The notes below the pieces were generated by a model. That model ran no database searches, had not been told where the DNA came from, and saw only the letters and a list, made by a program, of their open reading frames with translations. From the NCBI GenBank assembly GCA_014384345.1, contig JACNGB010000049.1, forward strand, positions 1 to 64,000: a stretch of DNA of 64,000 bases, written 5' to 3'. This DNA is from Candidatus Thioglobus pontius. GTDB taxonomy: Bacteria > Pseudomonadota > Gammaproteobacteria > PS1 > Pseudothioglobaceae. Made by a program: the position numbers and the translations under genes. This document shows positions 9,312 to 17,830 of the stretch, piece by piece. How positions within the stretch are numbered: the first letter of the stretch is position 1; every line of letters begins with the position of its first letter.

Positions 9312-9348
9312 AAAAACCCCTTTAAAACAATGTTTTAAAGGGGTTTTT
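9312..9348. terminator. Bidirectional intrinsic terminator
   Basis: AAAAACCCCTTTAAAACA and its exact reverse complement flank a single central base, giving an 18-bp perfect dyad with A-tract and T-tract ends. It follows rutE and can stop transcription on both strands, so it also closes the minus-strand operon ending at 9418. Confidence 0.9.
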
Positions 9349-9417
9349 AGCTAAAAATGATACTTAAAACCTTGCCAAATCAAAAATTTAGCAAATTTTT
9401 AAAATCAAGAAAAACAG

Positions 9418-9651
9418 CTATTTTTCATCTGTTTTTTCGGTTTTTTCTCTTGGCGGGCAGCCATTATGCTTTAACCATAAATCCTCATGACCAATGGCTT
9501 TAGCAAAAGCTGGAATTTCACATTCTTCCGCTGTTTTTTCAACAACTTCTGATGCTTTAGTCTCTTTATCATCACTTAGGCCAAACACAGCAAATGCACC
9601 CAGTGCAATTAACGTCCATGAAATGGCAAATAAAACTCTAATTCCTTTCAT
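9418..9651 (-). CDS. Small membrane-anchored protein of unknown function
   Basis: A 77-residue protein with one hydrophobic segment (residues 5-25, VLFAISWTLIALGAFAVFGL), then a charged, probably periplasmic tail with two cysteines (EECEIP and NGCPP) and a lysine/glutamate-rich end. I recognise no family. It is the last gene of a minus-strand run with a metallo-beta-lactamase-fold protein, a secreted rhodanese and a DUF4395 membrane protein, which suggests a periplasmic redox or sulfur context. Confidence 0.65.
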   Translation of the reverse strand: MKGIRVLFAISWTLIALGAFAVFGLSDDKETKASEVVEKTAEECEIPAFAKAIGHEDLWLKHNGCPPREKTEKTDEK

Positions 9652-9667
9652 ATTTTCTCCTTATTAA

Positions 9668-10579
9668 TTAATAATCAAATTCCATTTGTTCAAACACCCA
9701 TTGCGCATTCTTGCCAGCAATACCTTGATGGCCACTTAGAAAATGAAACGCTGTTTGATCTATTCTACTCGCCTCAAGCATGTCACCTTCATTATCTAAA
9801 ATCTTGGCAATATTGGCAATTAAAAATTGCAAATATTGCTGAGTGTTTTTAGTAGCTGTTGCCAAATCAGACACCCTTCCATGACCCGGAACAATATACT
9901 CTGGTTTAAATTCTGCCATTTTTTCAAATACATCTACCCAGCTTTGGGCGTTTTTAGCAGGGCCAATGCCCAGCATTCTATCGTTAAAGACAATGTCACC
10001 CGTAAACATGGTTTGTGCGCTTGGCATCCAAACAATAATATCGCCCACGGTATGCGCTGGGCCAAAATGGTATAACTCTAAATCTACATTACCCAGTGTA
10101 AGCTTCATTTTTTCATCGAAAGTTTCAGTCGAATAAAAAGCAACTGTACCATCAAGACTCTCATGAATAAGACCGCCCAGTCTATTTAAATGATAATCAG
10201 TTCTTGCTTTTTGATCTTGATGCGTTTTTGCTGAAGATATAATTCTGGCGCCAAGCTGCTGAAAATAATCGTTACCGAGCCAGCGATGATCTTGACCACC
10301 GCTGTTGATAACAATTTTGACAGGCTGGTCAGTTAATGTCTGGATAGCTTTGTGAATTTCCTCAGCACCCAAAAGGCTGGCGCCTGAATCAATAAGAATT
10401 ACACCTTCTTTAGTAATGATAACGCCATGCGTTGAATTGTTACCAAAGTTAGTAGGTGAGCGCTGAGTGGTTTCACCCTCTAGTGCATAAACATTATCAA
10501 CAACTTTTTGCACGTTGAGTGCGGCTTGCGCTATTGTTATGTTGGCAATTAACATTAAAAATATAATTATTCGTTTCAT
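9668..10579 (-). CDS. Secreted metallo-beta-lactamase-fold protein lacking two zinc histidines
   Basis: The 303-residue protein has a signal peptide (MKRIIIFLMLIANITIAQA) and an MBL fold: GVILIDSGAS, GPAHTVGDII, TGDIVFNDR and PGHGRVSD are in family order. The usual HxHxDH zinc motif reads SGGQDH (from INSGGQDHRWLGN), so its first two histidines are replaced while the DH pair, the later histidines and the bridging aspartate remain. One-metal binding or a non-hydrolytic role is possible. I start at the ATG at 10579, with GGAG seven bases before it, rather than four codons upstream. The relatives I recall are SoxH/quinoprotein-relay hydrolases. Confidence 0.82.
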   Translation of the reverse strand: MKRIIIFLMLIANITIAQAALNVQKVVDNVYALEGETTQRSPTNFGNNSTHGVIITKEGVILIDSGASLLGAEEIHKAIQTLTDQPVKIVINSGGQDHRWLGNDYFQQLGARIISSAKTHQDQKARTDYHLNRLGGLIHESLDGTVAFYSTETFDEKMKLTLGNVDLELYHFGPAHTVGDIIVWMPSAQTMFTGDIVFNDRMLGIGPAKNAQSWVDVFEKMAEFKPEYIVPGHGRVSDLATATKNTQQYLQFLIANIAKILDNEGDMLEASRIDQTAFHFLSGHQGIAGKNAQWVFEQMEFDY

Positions 10580-10644
10580 ATTATTCTCCATATCTTTTTA
10601 AATATGTATTCATTATCAAAAAAAACCAAACACCTTTTAACCCC

Positions 10645-11556
10645 TTAAAGGGCAAAAGTATCATCATATGGCTTATCGCCTTTTACTGTAGGCAAATCTA
10701 GCCAATTTCCCCAATGTGACCAACCACCATTGTAAAGTCTTACATCTTTGTAGCCCAAATGCTTAAGTTGCAAGAAAGATTCACTCATACGAAAACCGTC
10801 GTCACAATAAACATATACAGTATTACCCTTAGGCACAGATTGGTATAAATCTGCCAACTCGTCATCTTCTAGCCAAGTTTGAGACTGAGCATCTGTACCA
10901 TCCATACTTACGATATTAATGGCGCCGGGAATATGACCTTCTTGCACACCATGAGAACTACCACCAGCATATCGTTCTGGCGGACGGGCATCAATTAGCG
11001 TGATGTTGTTTGAACGGCTTGAAGTGACAAAATCATAAATCTGAGGAAATTCAACAAACATAGATTTATCAGCCTCAGATAGAATGATGTTACTAGCTTC
11101 CCTTACAGGAGATATGTCTTGAGTAATGTCCTCAAATGCAGACCATGCCACAGTGCCGCCATTAAGAATTTTTAATTGAGATTCATCAAATCCATATAAT
11201 TTTAATAACACCCATAATCGAGCTGCAGTTACTGTACGGGTATCATCATAAATTACAATTGTCGAATCTTTCTTTACACCCCATTTACGCAGTGTGGTTT
11301 GAAATTGCTCTCTAGAGGGAAAGCGTGTTACATTTAAGGATTGATTATCAGCTAAATCTTTAAAACGCTTTACTTGTATCGCCCCTGGAATATGACCTAT
11401 AGTATGATAACGATGTGGATGATATCGCACCTCAAGTACAATCAGATTCTCATTTTCAATATTATCTGCAAGCCAATCTGAATCAACCAAAAAATCTGGC
11501 ATTGCTTGAGCCATGATTGGCAATAAAAGCACAAATAAAGCATTTAATAGTTTCAT
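10645..11556 (-). CDS. Secreted two-domain rhodanese (sulfurtransferase)
   Basis: Thiosulfate/3-mercaptopyruvate sulfurtransferases move sulfane sulfur through a persulfide on a C-terminal cysteine. This 303-residue protein has a signal peptide (LLNALFVLLLPIMAQA) and two rhodanese domains: one around HTIGHIPGAIQ near residue 50, and a second with IDARPPERYAGG and EGHIPGAINI. The active-site loop is VYCDDGFRMS, so the catalytic cysteine is present. The ATG at 11556 has GGAG close upstream; the track start is a TTG four codons earlier. It follows the DUF4395 gene within 1 bp and is likely periplasmic. Confidence 0.88.
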   Translation of the reverse strand: MKLLNALFVLLLPIMAQAMPDFLVDSDWLADNIENENLIVLEVRYHPHRYHTIGHIPGAIQVKRFKDLADNQSLNVTRFPSREQFQTTLRKWGVKKDSTIVIYDDTRTVTAARLWVLLKLYGFDESQLKILNGGTVAWSAFEDITQDISPVREASNIILSEADKSMFVEFPQIYDFVTSSRSNNITLIDARPPERYAGGSSHGVQEGHIPGAINIVSMDGTDAQSQTWLEDDELADLYQSVPKGNTVYVYCDDGFRMSESFLQLKHLGYKDVRLYNGGWSHWGNWLDLPTVKGDKPYDDTFAL

Positions 11557-11557
11557 T

Positions 11558-12178
11558 TCATTCTCCAAAAATTAAAAATTTAATTATCCCGCCAAATGCC
11601 AAATAAAAAAGTGCCAATATCGACAAGGTGAAAATAACTTTTTGTGCCAAGCTAAAGGTTTGAATCTTATCTCTACCTCTATTTAAATCACAGGCTTCTC
11701 CTGGACAATGCTTGACCTTTTCATCATGCACTAGATTGTATATTTTGCAACCTGCACAAATACCAAAAACTGCCTCAAAAAACAACAGACCCAAACACAA
11801 GGCACAAGTAAGGATATTAATTGGACCGCGAATTTCATTTAAGACGACCAAATAAAACATAATCGCTGCCAAGGTAAAGCCAATACTCCAAGCCCATCTT
11901 TTTGGCGCCGCATCTGTATATTCTGGCTTTTGGTTATTCACCATCCAACGCCCAAGCACCATCGACGGTGCGTATTTAGGGCTTAAAAAAATACGAATGA
12001 AAAAATCAAATAAAAATACCGTTACCATGAGTTTGGTCGGCTCATTATTACCCGTTAGAAAGCCGTTCATAAAGGCCATAAAGGCAAAGAAAAACACAAT
12101 GCCAGCGGCAGCACGAACTTCACGTTCGTTGAACATAAGCCCGTCATAACCTGTTACTTTTTCACCAAATGCAAACAT
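11558..12178 (-). CDS. DUF4395 integral membrane protein
   Basis: A 206-residue membrane protein with about four hydrophobic segments: residues 24-44 (IVFFFAFMAFMNGF), 50-65, 95-115, then 122-140 and 182-205. Cysteines are clustered in and after the third and fourth (TCALCLG, GICAGCKIYNL, HCPGEACDL). The sequence from FNEREVRAAAG to SPKYAPSMVLGRW matches what I recall of DUF4395, a family often beside thioredoxins and rhodaneses. The many cysteines fit thiol or persulfide transfer across the membrane, but no activity is established. Confidence 0.75.
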   Translation of the reverse strand: MFAFGEKVTGYDGLMFNEREVRAAAGIVFFFAFMAFMNGFLTGNNEPTKLMVTVFLFDFFIRIFLSPKYAPSMVLGRWMVNNQKPEYTDAAPKRWAWSIGFTLAAIMFYLVVLNEIRGPINILTCALCLGLLFFEAVFGICAGCKIYNLVHDEKVKHCPGEACDLNRGRDKIQTFSLAQKVIFTLSILALFYLAFGGIIKFLIFGE

Positions 12179-12238
12179 ACATTACTTTGTAATTACCAAT
12201 GCGCCAATCATACACAAGTCGCAAAAAAAAATCAGTTT

Positions 12239-13435
12239 TTAAACCACTTGCCCCGCTGCCCATCCGGAAGACCAAGCCCATTGAAAGTTATAACCACCAA
12301 GCCAACCAGTCACATCAACAGTTTCGCCAATAAAATACAGCCCCGGCTGTTTGTTTGATTCCATGGTTTTGGAGGATAACTCATTAGTATCAACCCCGCC
12401 CGTACACACTTCTGCCACACGCAAGCCTTCAGTGCCACTTGGCACTAACAGCCAATGATTTATTTGATGACCAAAGGCCTTTAAGTCGTTGCGTTTAATT
12501 TCACCCAAAGTAGTGTCAGCCAATAACTTAGTGCCCAAAGTATTAGCCAGGCGTTCGGCTAAGCGTTTAGGGAAAAACTCACCCAAAATGGTTTTAAGCT
12601 CTGCCTTGCCGCGTGAGCGTTGTTTATCTAGTAAATATTCGCTTACATCTATATCAGGCAATAGGTTGATTTTAATACAATCTCCTGGCTGCCAATAGGA
12701 AGAGGCTTGCAAAATAGCCGGTCCACTTAACCCTCTGTGTGTAATTAACAGTGCCTCTCTAAAACTAACCCCTTGACAAGTCACTACTGCGTCTAGAGAT
12801 AATCCAGATAAATCTTTAAAATAGGTGTTAATATCATGCTGATGAAACGTAAATGGCACCAATGCTGGTTTGAACGGGTGTGTGTTCAAATTAAATTGCT
12901 TAGCAACTGTTAATCCAAAATCAGTTGCTCCCATTTTGGGAATACTTGGTCCGCCAGTGGCAACAACCAATGAGCTCGACTCAAACTCCCCTTGATCAGA
13001 TTGAATAAGATAGTTTGAATCAAATTTTATGTTGTTAATATTGCAATCCAAAACAAAATCAGTTTGTTGACACTCATCAAGTAGCATTCTTAAAATCGCA
13101 CCAGATTTTTGATCGCAAAATAATTGCCCCAAAGATTTCTCTTGCCAGCTCAGATGATGGCTTTGCATTAACGCCATAAAATCCCATTGCGTATAGCGCG
13201 ATAAAGCCGATTTACAAAAATGCACATTGTCAGACAAAAAGGCTTGAGGCTCAATATATAAATTAGTAAAGTTACAACGGCCACCGCCAGAGATTAAAAT
13301 CTTTTTTCCAGCTTTGTTAGCTTTATCTAATATTAATACCTTTCGACCACGTTGTTGCGCTTGTGCGGCGCACATTAAACCAGCAGCGCCTGCACCAACA
13401 ACAATCACATCGTATTTTTTTAGATTAACTTCCAT
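12239..13435 (-). CDS. BaiN/HI0933-family flavoprotein
   Basis: This 398-residue protein belongs to the NAD(P)/FAD-dependent HI0933/BaiN family. Visible marks are the N-terminal FAD site VVGAGAAGLMCA, GKKILISGGGRCNFTN near residue 50, ATGGPSIPKMGATDFG, ITHRGLSGPAILQAS, and the C-terminal VCTGGVDTNELSSKTMES and GYNFQWAWSSG. Family members reduce small unsaturated substrates; the true substrate is usually unknown. I start at ATG 13435 because GGGAGG lies ten bases before it; that Shine-Dalgarno lies inside a small hairpin. The gene's first 55 bp and leader are repeated in tandem upstream. Confidence 0.93.
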   Translation of the reverse strand: MEVNLKKYDVIVVGAGAAGLMCAAQAQQRGRKVLILDKANKAGKKILISGGGRCNFTNLYIEPQAFLSDNVHFCKSALSRYTQWDFMALMQSHHLSWQEKSLGQLFCDQKSGAILRMLLDECQQTDFVLDCNINNIKFDSNYLIQSDQGEFESSSLVVATGGPSIPKMGATDFGLTVAKQFNLNTHPFKPALVPFTFHQHDINTYFKDLSGLSLDAVVTCQGVSFREALLITHRGLSGPAILQASSYWQPGDCIKINLLPDIDVSEYLLDKQRSRGKAELKTILGEFFPKRLAERLANTLGTKLLADTTLGEIKRNDLKAFGHQINHWLLVPSGTEGLRVAEVCTGGVDTNELSSKTMESNKQPGLYFIGETVDVTGWLGGYNFQWAWSSGWAAGQVV

Positions 13436-13714
13436 AGAGGCAAAACCTCCCAAACTGTTTATCAGTAATATTGCTTTTTGATTTTAGTGTAGCGTTTGCA
13501 ACTTGCTGATGTGAGGAATTGCCTCGTCCAGCAGCGCCTGCACCAATAATAATAACGTCGTATTTTTTTAAATTAGTTTCCATAGAGGCAAAACCTCCCA
13601 AACTGTTTATCAGTAATATTGCTTTTTGATTTTAGTGTAGCGTTTGCAACTTGCTGATGTGAGGAATTGCCTCGTTCAGCAGCGCCTGCACCAATAACAA
13701 TCACATCGTATTGC
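13381..13714. repeat. 148-bp tandem repeat covering the 5' end and leader of the BaiN gene
   Basis: Copies start with CAGCAGCGCCTGCACCAA at 13381, 13529 and 13677, exactly 148 bp apart. Copies 1 and 2 are full and copy 3 stops after about 38 bp, abutting the fused hydrolase-thioredoxin stop. Each full unit contains roughly 55 bp of coding start plus about 92 bp of leader. The leader parts are almost identical, while the coding parts differ at several, mostly silent, positions. 148 is not a multiple of three, so the frame is not kept. Each leader holds two 13-bp dyads of the form GAGG-N5-CCTC. Confidence 0.92.
13425..13583 (-). pseudogene. Truncated duplicate start of the BaiN gene
   Basis: In repeat copy 2, an ATG with the same Shine-Dalgarno opens a 52-codon frame. 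It begins METNLKKYDVIIIGAGAAG, matching the real gene's first 19 residues with changes at V3T and VV to II, then runs out of homology into leader sequence. It stops at TAA just inside the true gene, overlapping its start. It is probably a non-functional fragment; it could act as an upstream ORF affecting initiation at 13435. A third fragment (KQYDVIVIGAGAAE) at about 13677-13714 has no start codon. Confidence 0.75.
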
Positions 13715-13715
13715 T

Positions 13716-14960
13716 TCACAGCAATTGACTGATCGTTTTAACAATATTTGGCGCATCCCATTCTAATGCACCTCGATAAACGTATCGAATAGTACCGTTT
13801 TTATCCAGCAAAAAATTTGACGGATAAGCGTAAACACCCCAGTTTTTAACAGCAATACCAGACTCATCTAACAATATAGGCAAGTCAAAGGGTACTTTTT
13901 TCATAAATTCATTAATTTGCTGTTTAGACTCGCCGACATTAATGGTTAAAATTTGAAAATCTGTCGCTTTGAGTTTTTCATTTAATCGAGCCAAAGACGG
14001 TACCTCCTCAACACAAGGCTTGCACCAACTAGCCCAAAAATTAAGCAACACCACCTTACCCCTATATTGATCAAGACTGACTTTTTCACCGATTAAATTA
14101 TTAAGCACCAAATTAATTGATTGTTTTTGCACATAAGGCTTTAACACGGGCTCACTAAACGACAGTTCGGTTGTTTTTTTATTGGTTTTTTTAATGATTA
14201 GTGGCTTGGGTGGTGTAACCGTTAATAGTAAATTTGATGCCAATAAGTAAGTGTCTGCTAGCGCATCTTTTTCTTGTAGGCTTACCTTAGACAAATCTTG
14301 TTCATTACGCATATGAAAGCCGCCACTCACCCCTTTAAGTCTATGAGTAAATACTGAACTACCACCTTTTTTCAGAGCTTGAACAATCTCTTCAGCGCGA
14401 AAATATTTAGTCCCGTACTCGGGCAAAATTAAATAAACTGGCAAATTACTAACTCGAGCCACATCTACATACTGTGCATTAGTGCCTAACTGCGGCTTAC
14501 CTAAAATAAGGTGTGGAGAGTGTAACAAATGACCTTTTAAATAGTTAGAATTCGGGTTATCCAATTGCCACTGATTAGCAACCTTAAGTGCCAATTGCGC
14601 TCCTCGACCTGAGGCAATAAAAAATAATTGCTTAAAACCCTGTGCTTTAGAATAATCAACAAGCTCTAATAAATCATTCACATTAAATTTGTCAATACTA
14701 CTACGGCGTGGTGCAACCATATAACTTGAGTGCAGATCAACAGCCCACAATGTATGATTTTCAAATGCCAATTGTTGTGCAGTAGTCACATAACCCTTGC
14801 CCAAACCTCGCTCCGAAGGTAGCTGCAAATACAAGACCTTCCCTTCACCAGGATAACTGTCAATCGTAATCACATCGCCTGAAGACAGTTCTACATCAAA
14901 TTTTTCCCCGGCATACAATGTCGCAGAAAAGAACGTTACTATTAAAATTAACCACTTCAT
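13716..14960 (-). CDS. Secreted alpha/beta-hydrolase-like domain fused to TlpA thioredoxin
   Basis: The 414-residue protein has a signal peptide (WLILIVTFFSATLYA), an N-terminal alpha/beta-hydrolase-like domain (about 18-250), a lysine/threonine-rich linker near 252-270, and a C-terminal TlpA-type thioredoxin domain with CKPC in FWASWCKPC and the cis-Pro loop AYPSNF. Both halves are paralogous to the two separate genes at 2282-3552. The hydrolase elbow reads ASGRGA, with glycine in place of serine, so it may bind rather than hydrolyse. It follows the 83-residue gene with a 4-bp overlap in the persulfide dioxygenase operon. A periplasmic thiol or persulfide role is inferred. Confidence 0.83.
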   Translation of the reverse strand: MKWLILIVTFFSATLYAGEKFDVELSSGDVITIDSYPGEGKVLYLQLPSERGLGKGYVTTAQQLAFENHTLWAVDLHSSYMVAPRRSSIDKFNVNDLLELVDYSKAQGFKQLFFIASGRGAQLALKVANQWQLDNPNSNYLKGHLLHSPHLILGKPQLGTNAQYVDVARVSNLPVYLILPEYGTKYFRAEEIVQALKKGGSSVFTHRLKGVSGGFHMRNEQDLSKVSLQEKDALADTYLLASNLLLTVTPPKPLIIKKTNKKTTELSFSEPVLKPYVQKQSINLVLNNLIGEKVSLDQYRGKVVLLNFWASWCKPCVEEVPSLARLNEKLKATDFQILTINVGESKQQINEFMKKVPFDLPILLDESGIAVKNWGVYAYPSNFLLDKNGTIRYVYRGALEWDAPNIVKTISQLL

Positions 14961-15208
14961 CTAGCGTTATAAAGCTCCAAAATATAGTACAAAAATACCC
15001 CCTCTGATGAGCGCGCAGGGCCGACAACCTTAGCTGCGTAACGATGATCATCTGGATTTGACTGATCCATGGCAACTTGCAAATCTGAGACAATCTCTAC
15101 ATTATTAGCCGGCACACGCCCGCGTTTCACTCGCGGTATCAATACCACGGCAAAAGCTTCTTTAGCAACATTAGCGCTGGGATGTGGATCTAATGAATAA
15201 CCTCTCAT
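14957..15208 (-). CDS. Small conserved-looking protein of the persulfide dioxygenase operon
   Basis: I do not recognise this 83-residue protein. It starts [15 protein letters not shown], is predicted soluble, and has no cysteine. The track ORF begins ten codons earlier inside the preceding gene; I choose the ATG at 15208 because it overlaps the persulfide dioxygenase stop by 4 bp (ATGA) and gives normal translational coupling. Its own stop likewise overlaps the next gene's ATG by 4 bp. Such tight packing between two sulfur-related genes argues that it is real. Confidence 0.65.
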   Translation of the reverse strand: MRGYSLDPHPSANVAKEAFAVVLIPRVKRGRVPANNVEIVSDLQVAMDQSNPDDHRYAAKVVGPARSSEGVFLYYILELYNAR

Positions 15209-15915
15209 ACGTCTTTGGTAATAATTTTTGAACCGCACACCTGATTGGCTGGAACGGCAACATGGATTTTAGCTGGCAACGACAACTCCATCGCATTCAC
15301 ACGACGCACAAATTCTGCTTTATCGACTTTACCGCCTATCATTTCATTAAATACCTTTTCTTCCCAAATTGAGCTAACCGTGCGTCCGCCATAATCGTGT
15401 GCCGGATACACATAGGTTTCATCTGGCAAGGTAAATAATTGAGAAATAGAATCAAATAATTTTTCAGCGGATCCACCCTGGAAATCACAACGACCGCAAC
15501 TCCTAATTAGCAAGGCGTCGCCGGTAAAAACTTTATTACCAATAACGTACGACATACAGCCATCAGTATGTCCTGGTGTTGATAGAGCGTTGATTTGATA
15601 TTCGCCAAAATGCAAACTTTCACCATCTTTGATTAAAACATCAGCGCAAGCAACAGGGTTAAACTCACCCAAAACAATTTTAGCTTCTTTGAATTTTTGT
15701 TTAAGCGGGCAAGAACTGGTAATATGATCTGCATGTACGTGGGTTTCAATAATGTATTTAAGATCCAAACCTAATTCTTCAATCAGACCAATATCACGCT
15801 GCTTAGTCTCAGCAACTGCATCGATAATCACCGCCTCTTTAGTTTTAGAATCGGCCAAAAGATATGTATAAGTTGAGCTTTCTTTTTCAAACAACGGTCT
15901 AAAAATTAAACTCAT
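15205..15915 (-). CDS. ETHE1-type persulfide dioxygenase
   Basis: Persulfide dioxygenases use one Fe(II) and oxygen to turn glutathione persulfide into sulfite. This 236-residue MBL-fold protein has the family metal motif [11 protein letters not shown] at about residue 58, [12 protein letters not shown], the ETHE1-specific [17 protein letters not shown], and [13 protein letters not shown]. It has no signal peptide and is presumably cytosolic. It overlaps the YciI-like gene upstream and the 83-residue gene downstream by 4 bp each. The sulfite made could join that from the Dsr pathway. Confidence 0.93.
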   Translation of the reverse strand: MSLIFRPLFEKESSTYTYLLADSKTKEAVIIDAVAETKQRDIGLIEELGLDLKYIIETHVHADHITSSCPLKQKFKEAKIVLGEFNPVACADVLIKDGESLHFGEYQINALSTPGHTDGCMSYVIGNKVFTGDALLIRSCGRCDFQGGSAEKLFDSISQLFTLPDETYVYPAHDYGGRTVSSIWEEKVFNEMIGGKVDKAEFVRRVNAMELSLPAKIHVAVPANQVCGSKIITKDV

Positions 15916-16211
15916 GGCAAGACTTTTTTAAAGGGTTTAACAATCACTTTTTCATAAGCACCCGATGCCATATATGGATCGGCATCTGCCCAAGTTTGCG
16001 CCTGTTCAAGTGAGTCAAATTCAGCCACCACTAGCGACCCAGTAAACCCTGCCTCACCGGGCTCATTATTATCGATCGCAGGATGGGGTCCAGCCAAAAT
16101 TAATCGCCCTTCATTTTTTAAACTGGTTAAACGCTCAATATGTGCAGGACGCACAGCCATTCTTTTTTCTAATGAATTCTCAACATCTTGAGAAATAATT
16201 GCATATAACAT
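15912..16211 (-). CDS. YciI-like protein
   Basis: A 99-residue protein of the YciI family (ferredoxin-like dimeric barrel): [41 protein letters not shown], and [18 protein letters not shown]. The histidine and aspartate that make up the putative active site of the family are present (AHIERL, DADPY). Function is not established for the family. It lies 11 bp after dapB and overlaps the persulfide dioxygenase gene by 4 bp. Confidence 0.9.
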   Translation of the reverse strand: MLYAIISQDVENSLEKRMAVRPAHIERLTSLKNEGRLILAGPHPAIDNNEPGEAGFTGSLVVAEFDSLEQAQTWADADPYMASGAYEKVIVKPFKKVLP

Positions 16212-16222
16212 TTAAAAAACTC

Positions 16223-16966
<744 letters not shown>

Positions 16967-16990
16967 TTATTAATTCAAATCAAGCTTCAA

Positions 16991-17818
16991 TTATTCTGTT
17001 CTAACTCTTAAATACACCGGATATTTATAGTTACCTTTGTTTGTGAAGCCATAATATTTGAAAGTAATTTTACTACCAATAGCGGGTGGATTAGCTCTGT
17101 CTTTATCTTTAAATCCTGAGCCAACTTTAAGTTGTTTGCCGTTATCATCCTGACAAAGAACCGAGCCCATTTTCCCTAAATATTTACCCTTACCTGGCAG
17201 CACCTTTAACACCACACATTCGGTATCAGAATATTGTTTAACCTTTAAGGCTGAAGATAATCGCCCTGTTGCATATAAACTATCCGGATTGCGCACCACT
17301 ACCCCTTCACCTTTGTTACTAACCACTTCAGCTAAAAAATCCTGTAGTTTCTGTTGATCGGTAATTTCGGTTTGCTTAAGCACTTTAAGATGTGTCACAA
17401 AATTCTGGTCTAAATAAGCGTTTAATACATCTAGCCTTGCCAACAAACCACCAGACTGATTTGGCACTTCAAAAATATTATGAGTAATTTGCTGCCAACG
17501 ATAATTTGAATCTTTGCTGCGTACAATCGATGAAATATTTTCAAAATCTCCCCGCTTAGTCCATAGCTCGCCATCAACGGAAAATGGTGGATAATTTTGA
17601 GTAAACCAGGTCGGCGGGTTGAGGCGCTTTCCACCTCGCGTTAGTAATTCTTGCCCCGTCCAAAAACCTCGAATACCGTCGAGCTTTTCACTCATCACCC
17701 AGCCGACGACCTCTTTAGAGTCATCATAAGTTTTAAGTAAAAACAAGTCTGGCTTGTTCGCCAGACTATTGCAGGACAAGAACAGTGCAATGATTAACGA
17801 AATAAACCGATTAATCAT
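16991..17818 (-). CDS. Secreted ATP-dependent DNA ligase, LigE type
   Basis: The 275-residue protein has a signal peptide (MINRFISLIIALFLSCNSLA), then a minimal ATP-dependent ligase: the adenylated lysine in SEKLDGIRG (Lys45), VDGELWTKRG, NKGEGVVVRNP, and ALKVKQYSDTECVV, followed by a small OB-fold with VGSGFKDKDR. It lacks any extra DNA-binding domain, as in Lig E. Lig E enzymes seal nicks in double-stranded DNA and are predicted to act in the periplasm; competence or extracellular DNA repair is a proposed, unproven role. It lies 12 bp after kdsA. Confidence 0.9.
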   Translation of the reverse strand: MINRFISLIIALFLSCNSLANKPDLFLLKTYDDSKEVVGWVMSEKLDGIRGFWTGQELLTRGGKRLNPPTWFTQNYPPFSVDGELWTKRGDFENISSIVRSKDSNYRWQQITHNIFEVPNQSGGLLARLDVLNAYLDQNFVTHLKVLKQTEITDQQKLQDFLAEVVSNKGEGVVVRNPDSLYATGRLSSALKVKQYSDTECVVLKVLPGKGKYLGKMGSVLCQDDNGKQLKVGSGFKDKDRANPPAIGSKITFKYYGFTNKGNYKYPVYLRVRTE

Positions 17819-17830
17819 TGCACTTAGCCA

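Noticed and set aside
13381-13714. CRISPR-like array
   Set aside because: The repeated unit is 148 bp and gene-derived; there are no short repeats with unique spacers and no cas genes.
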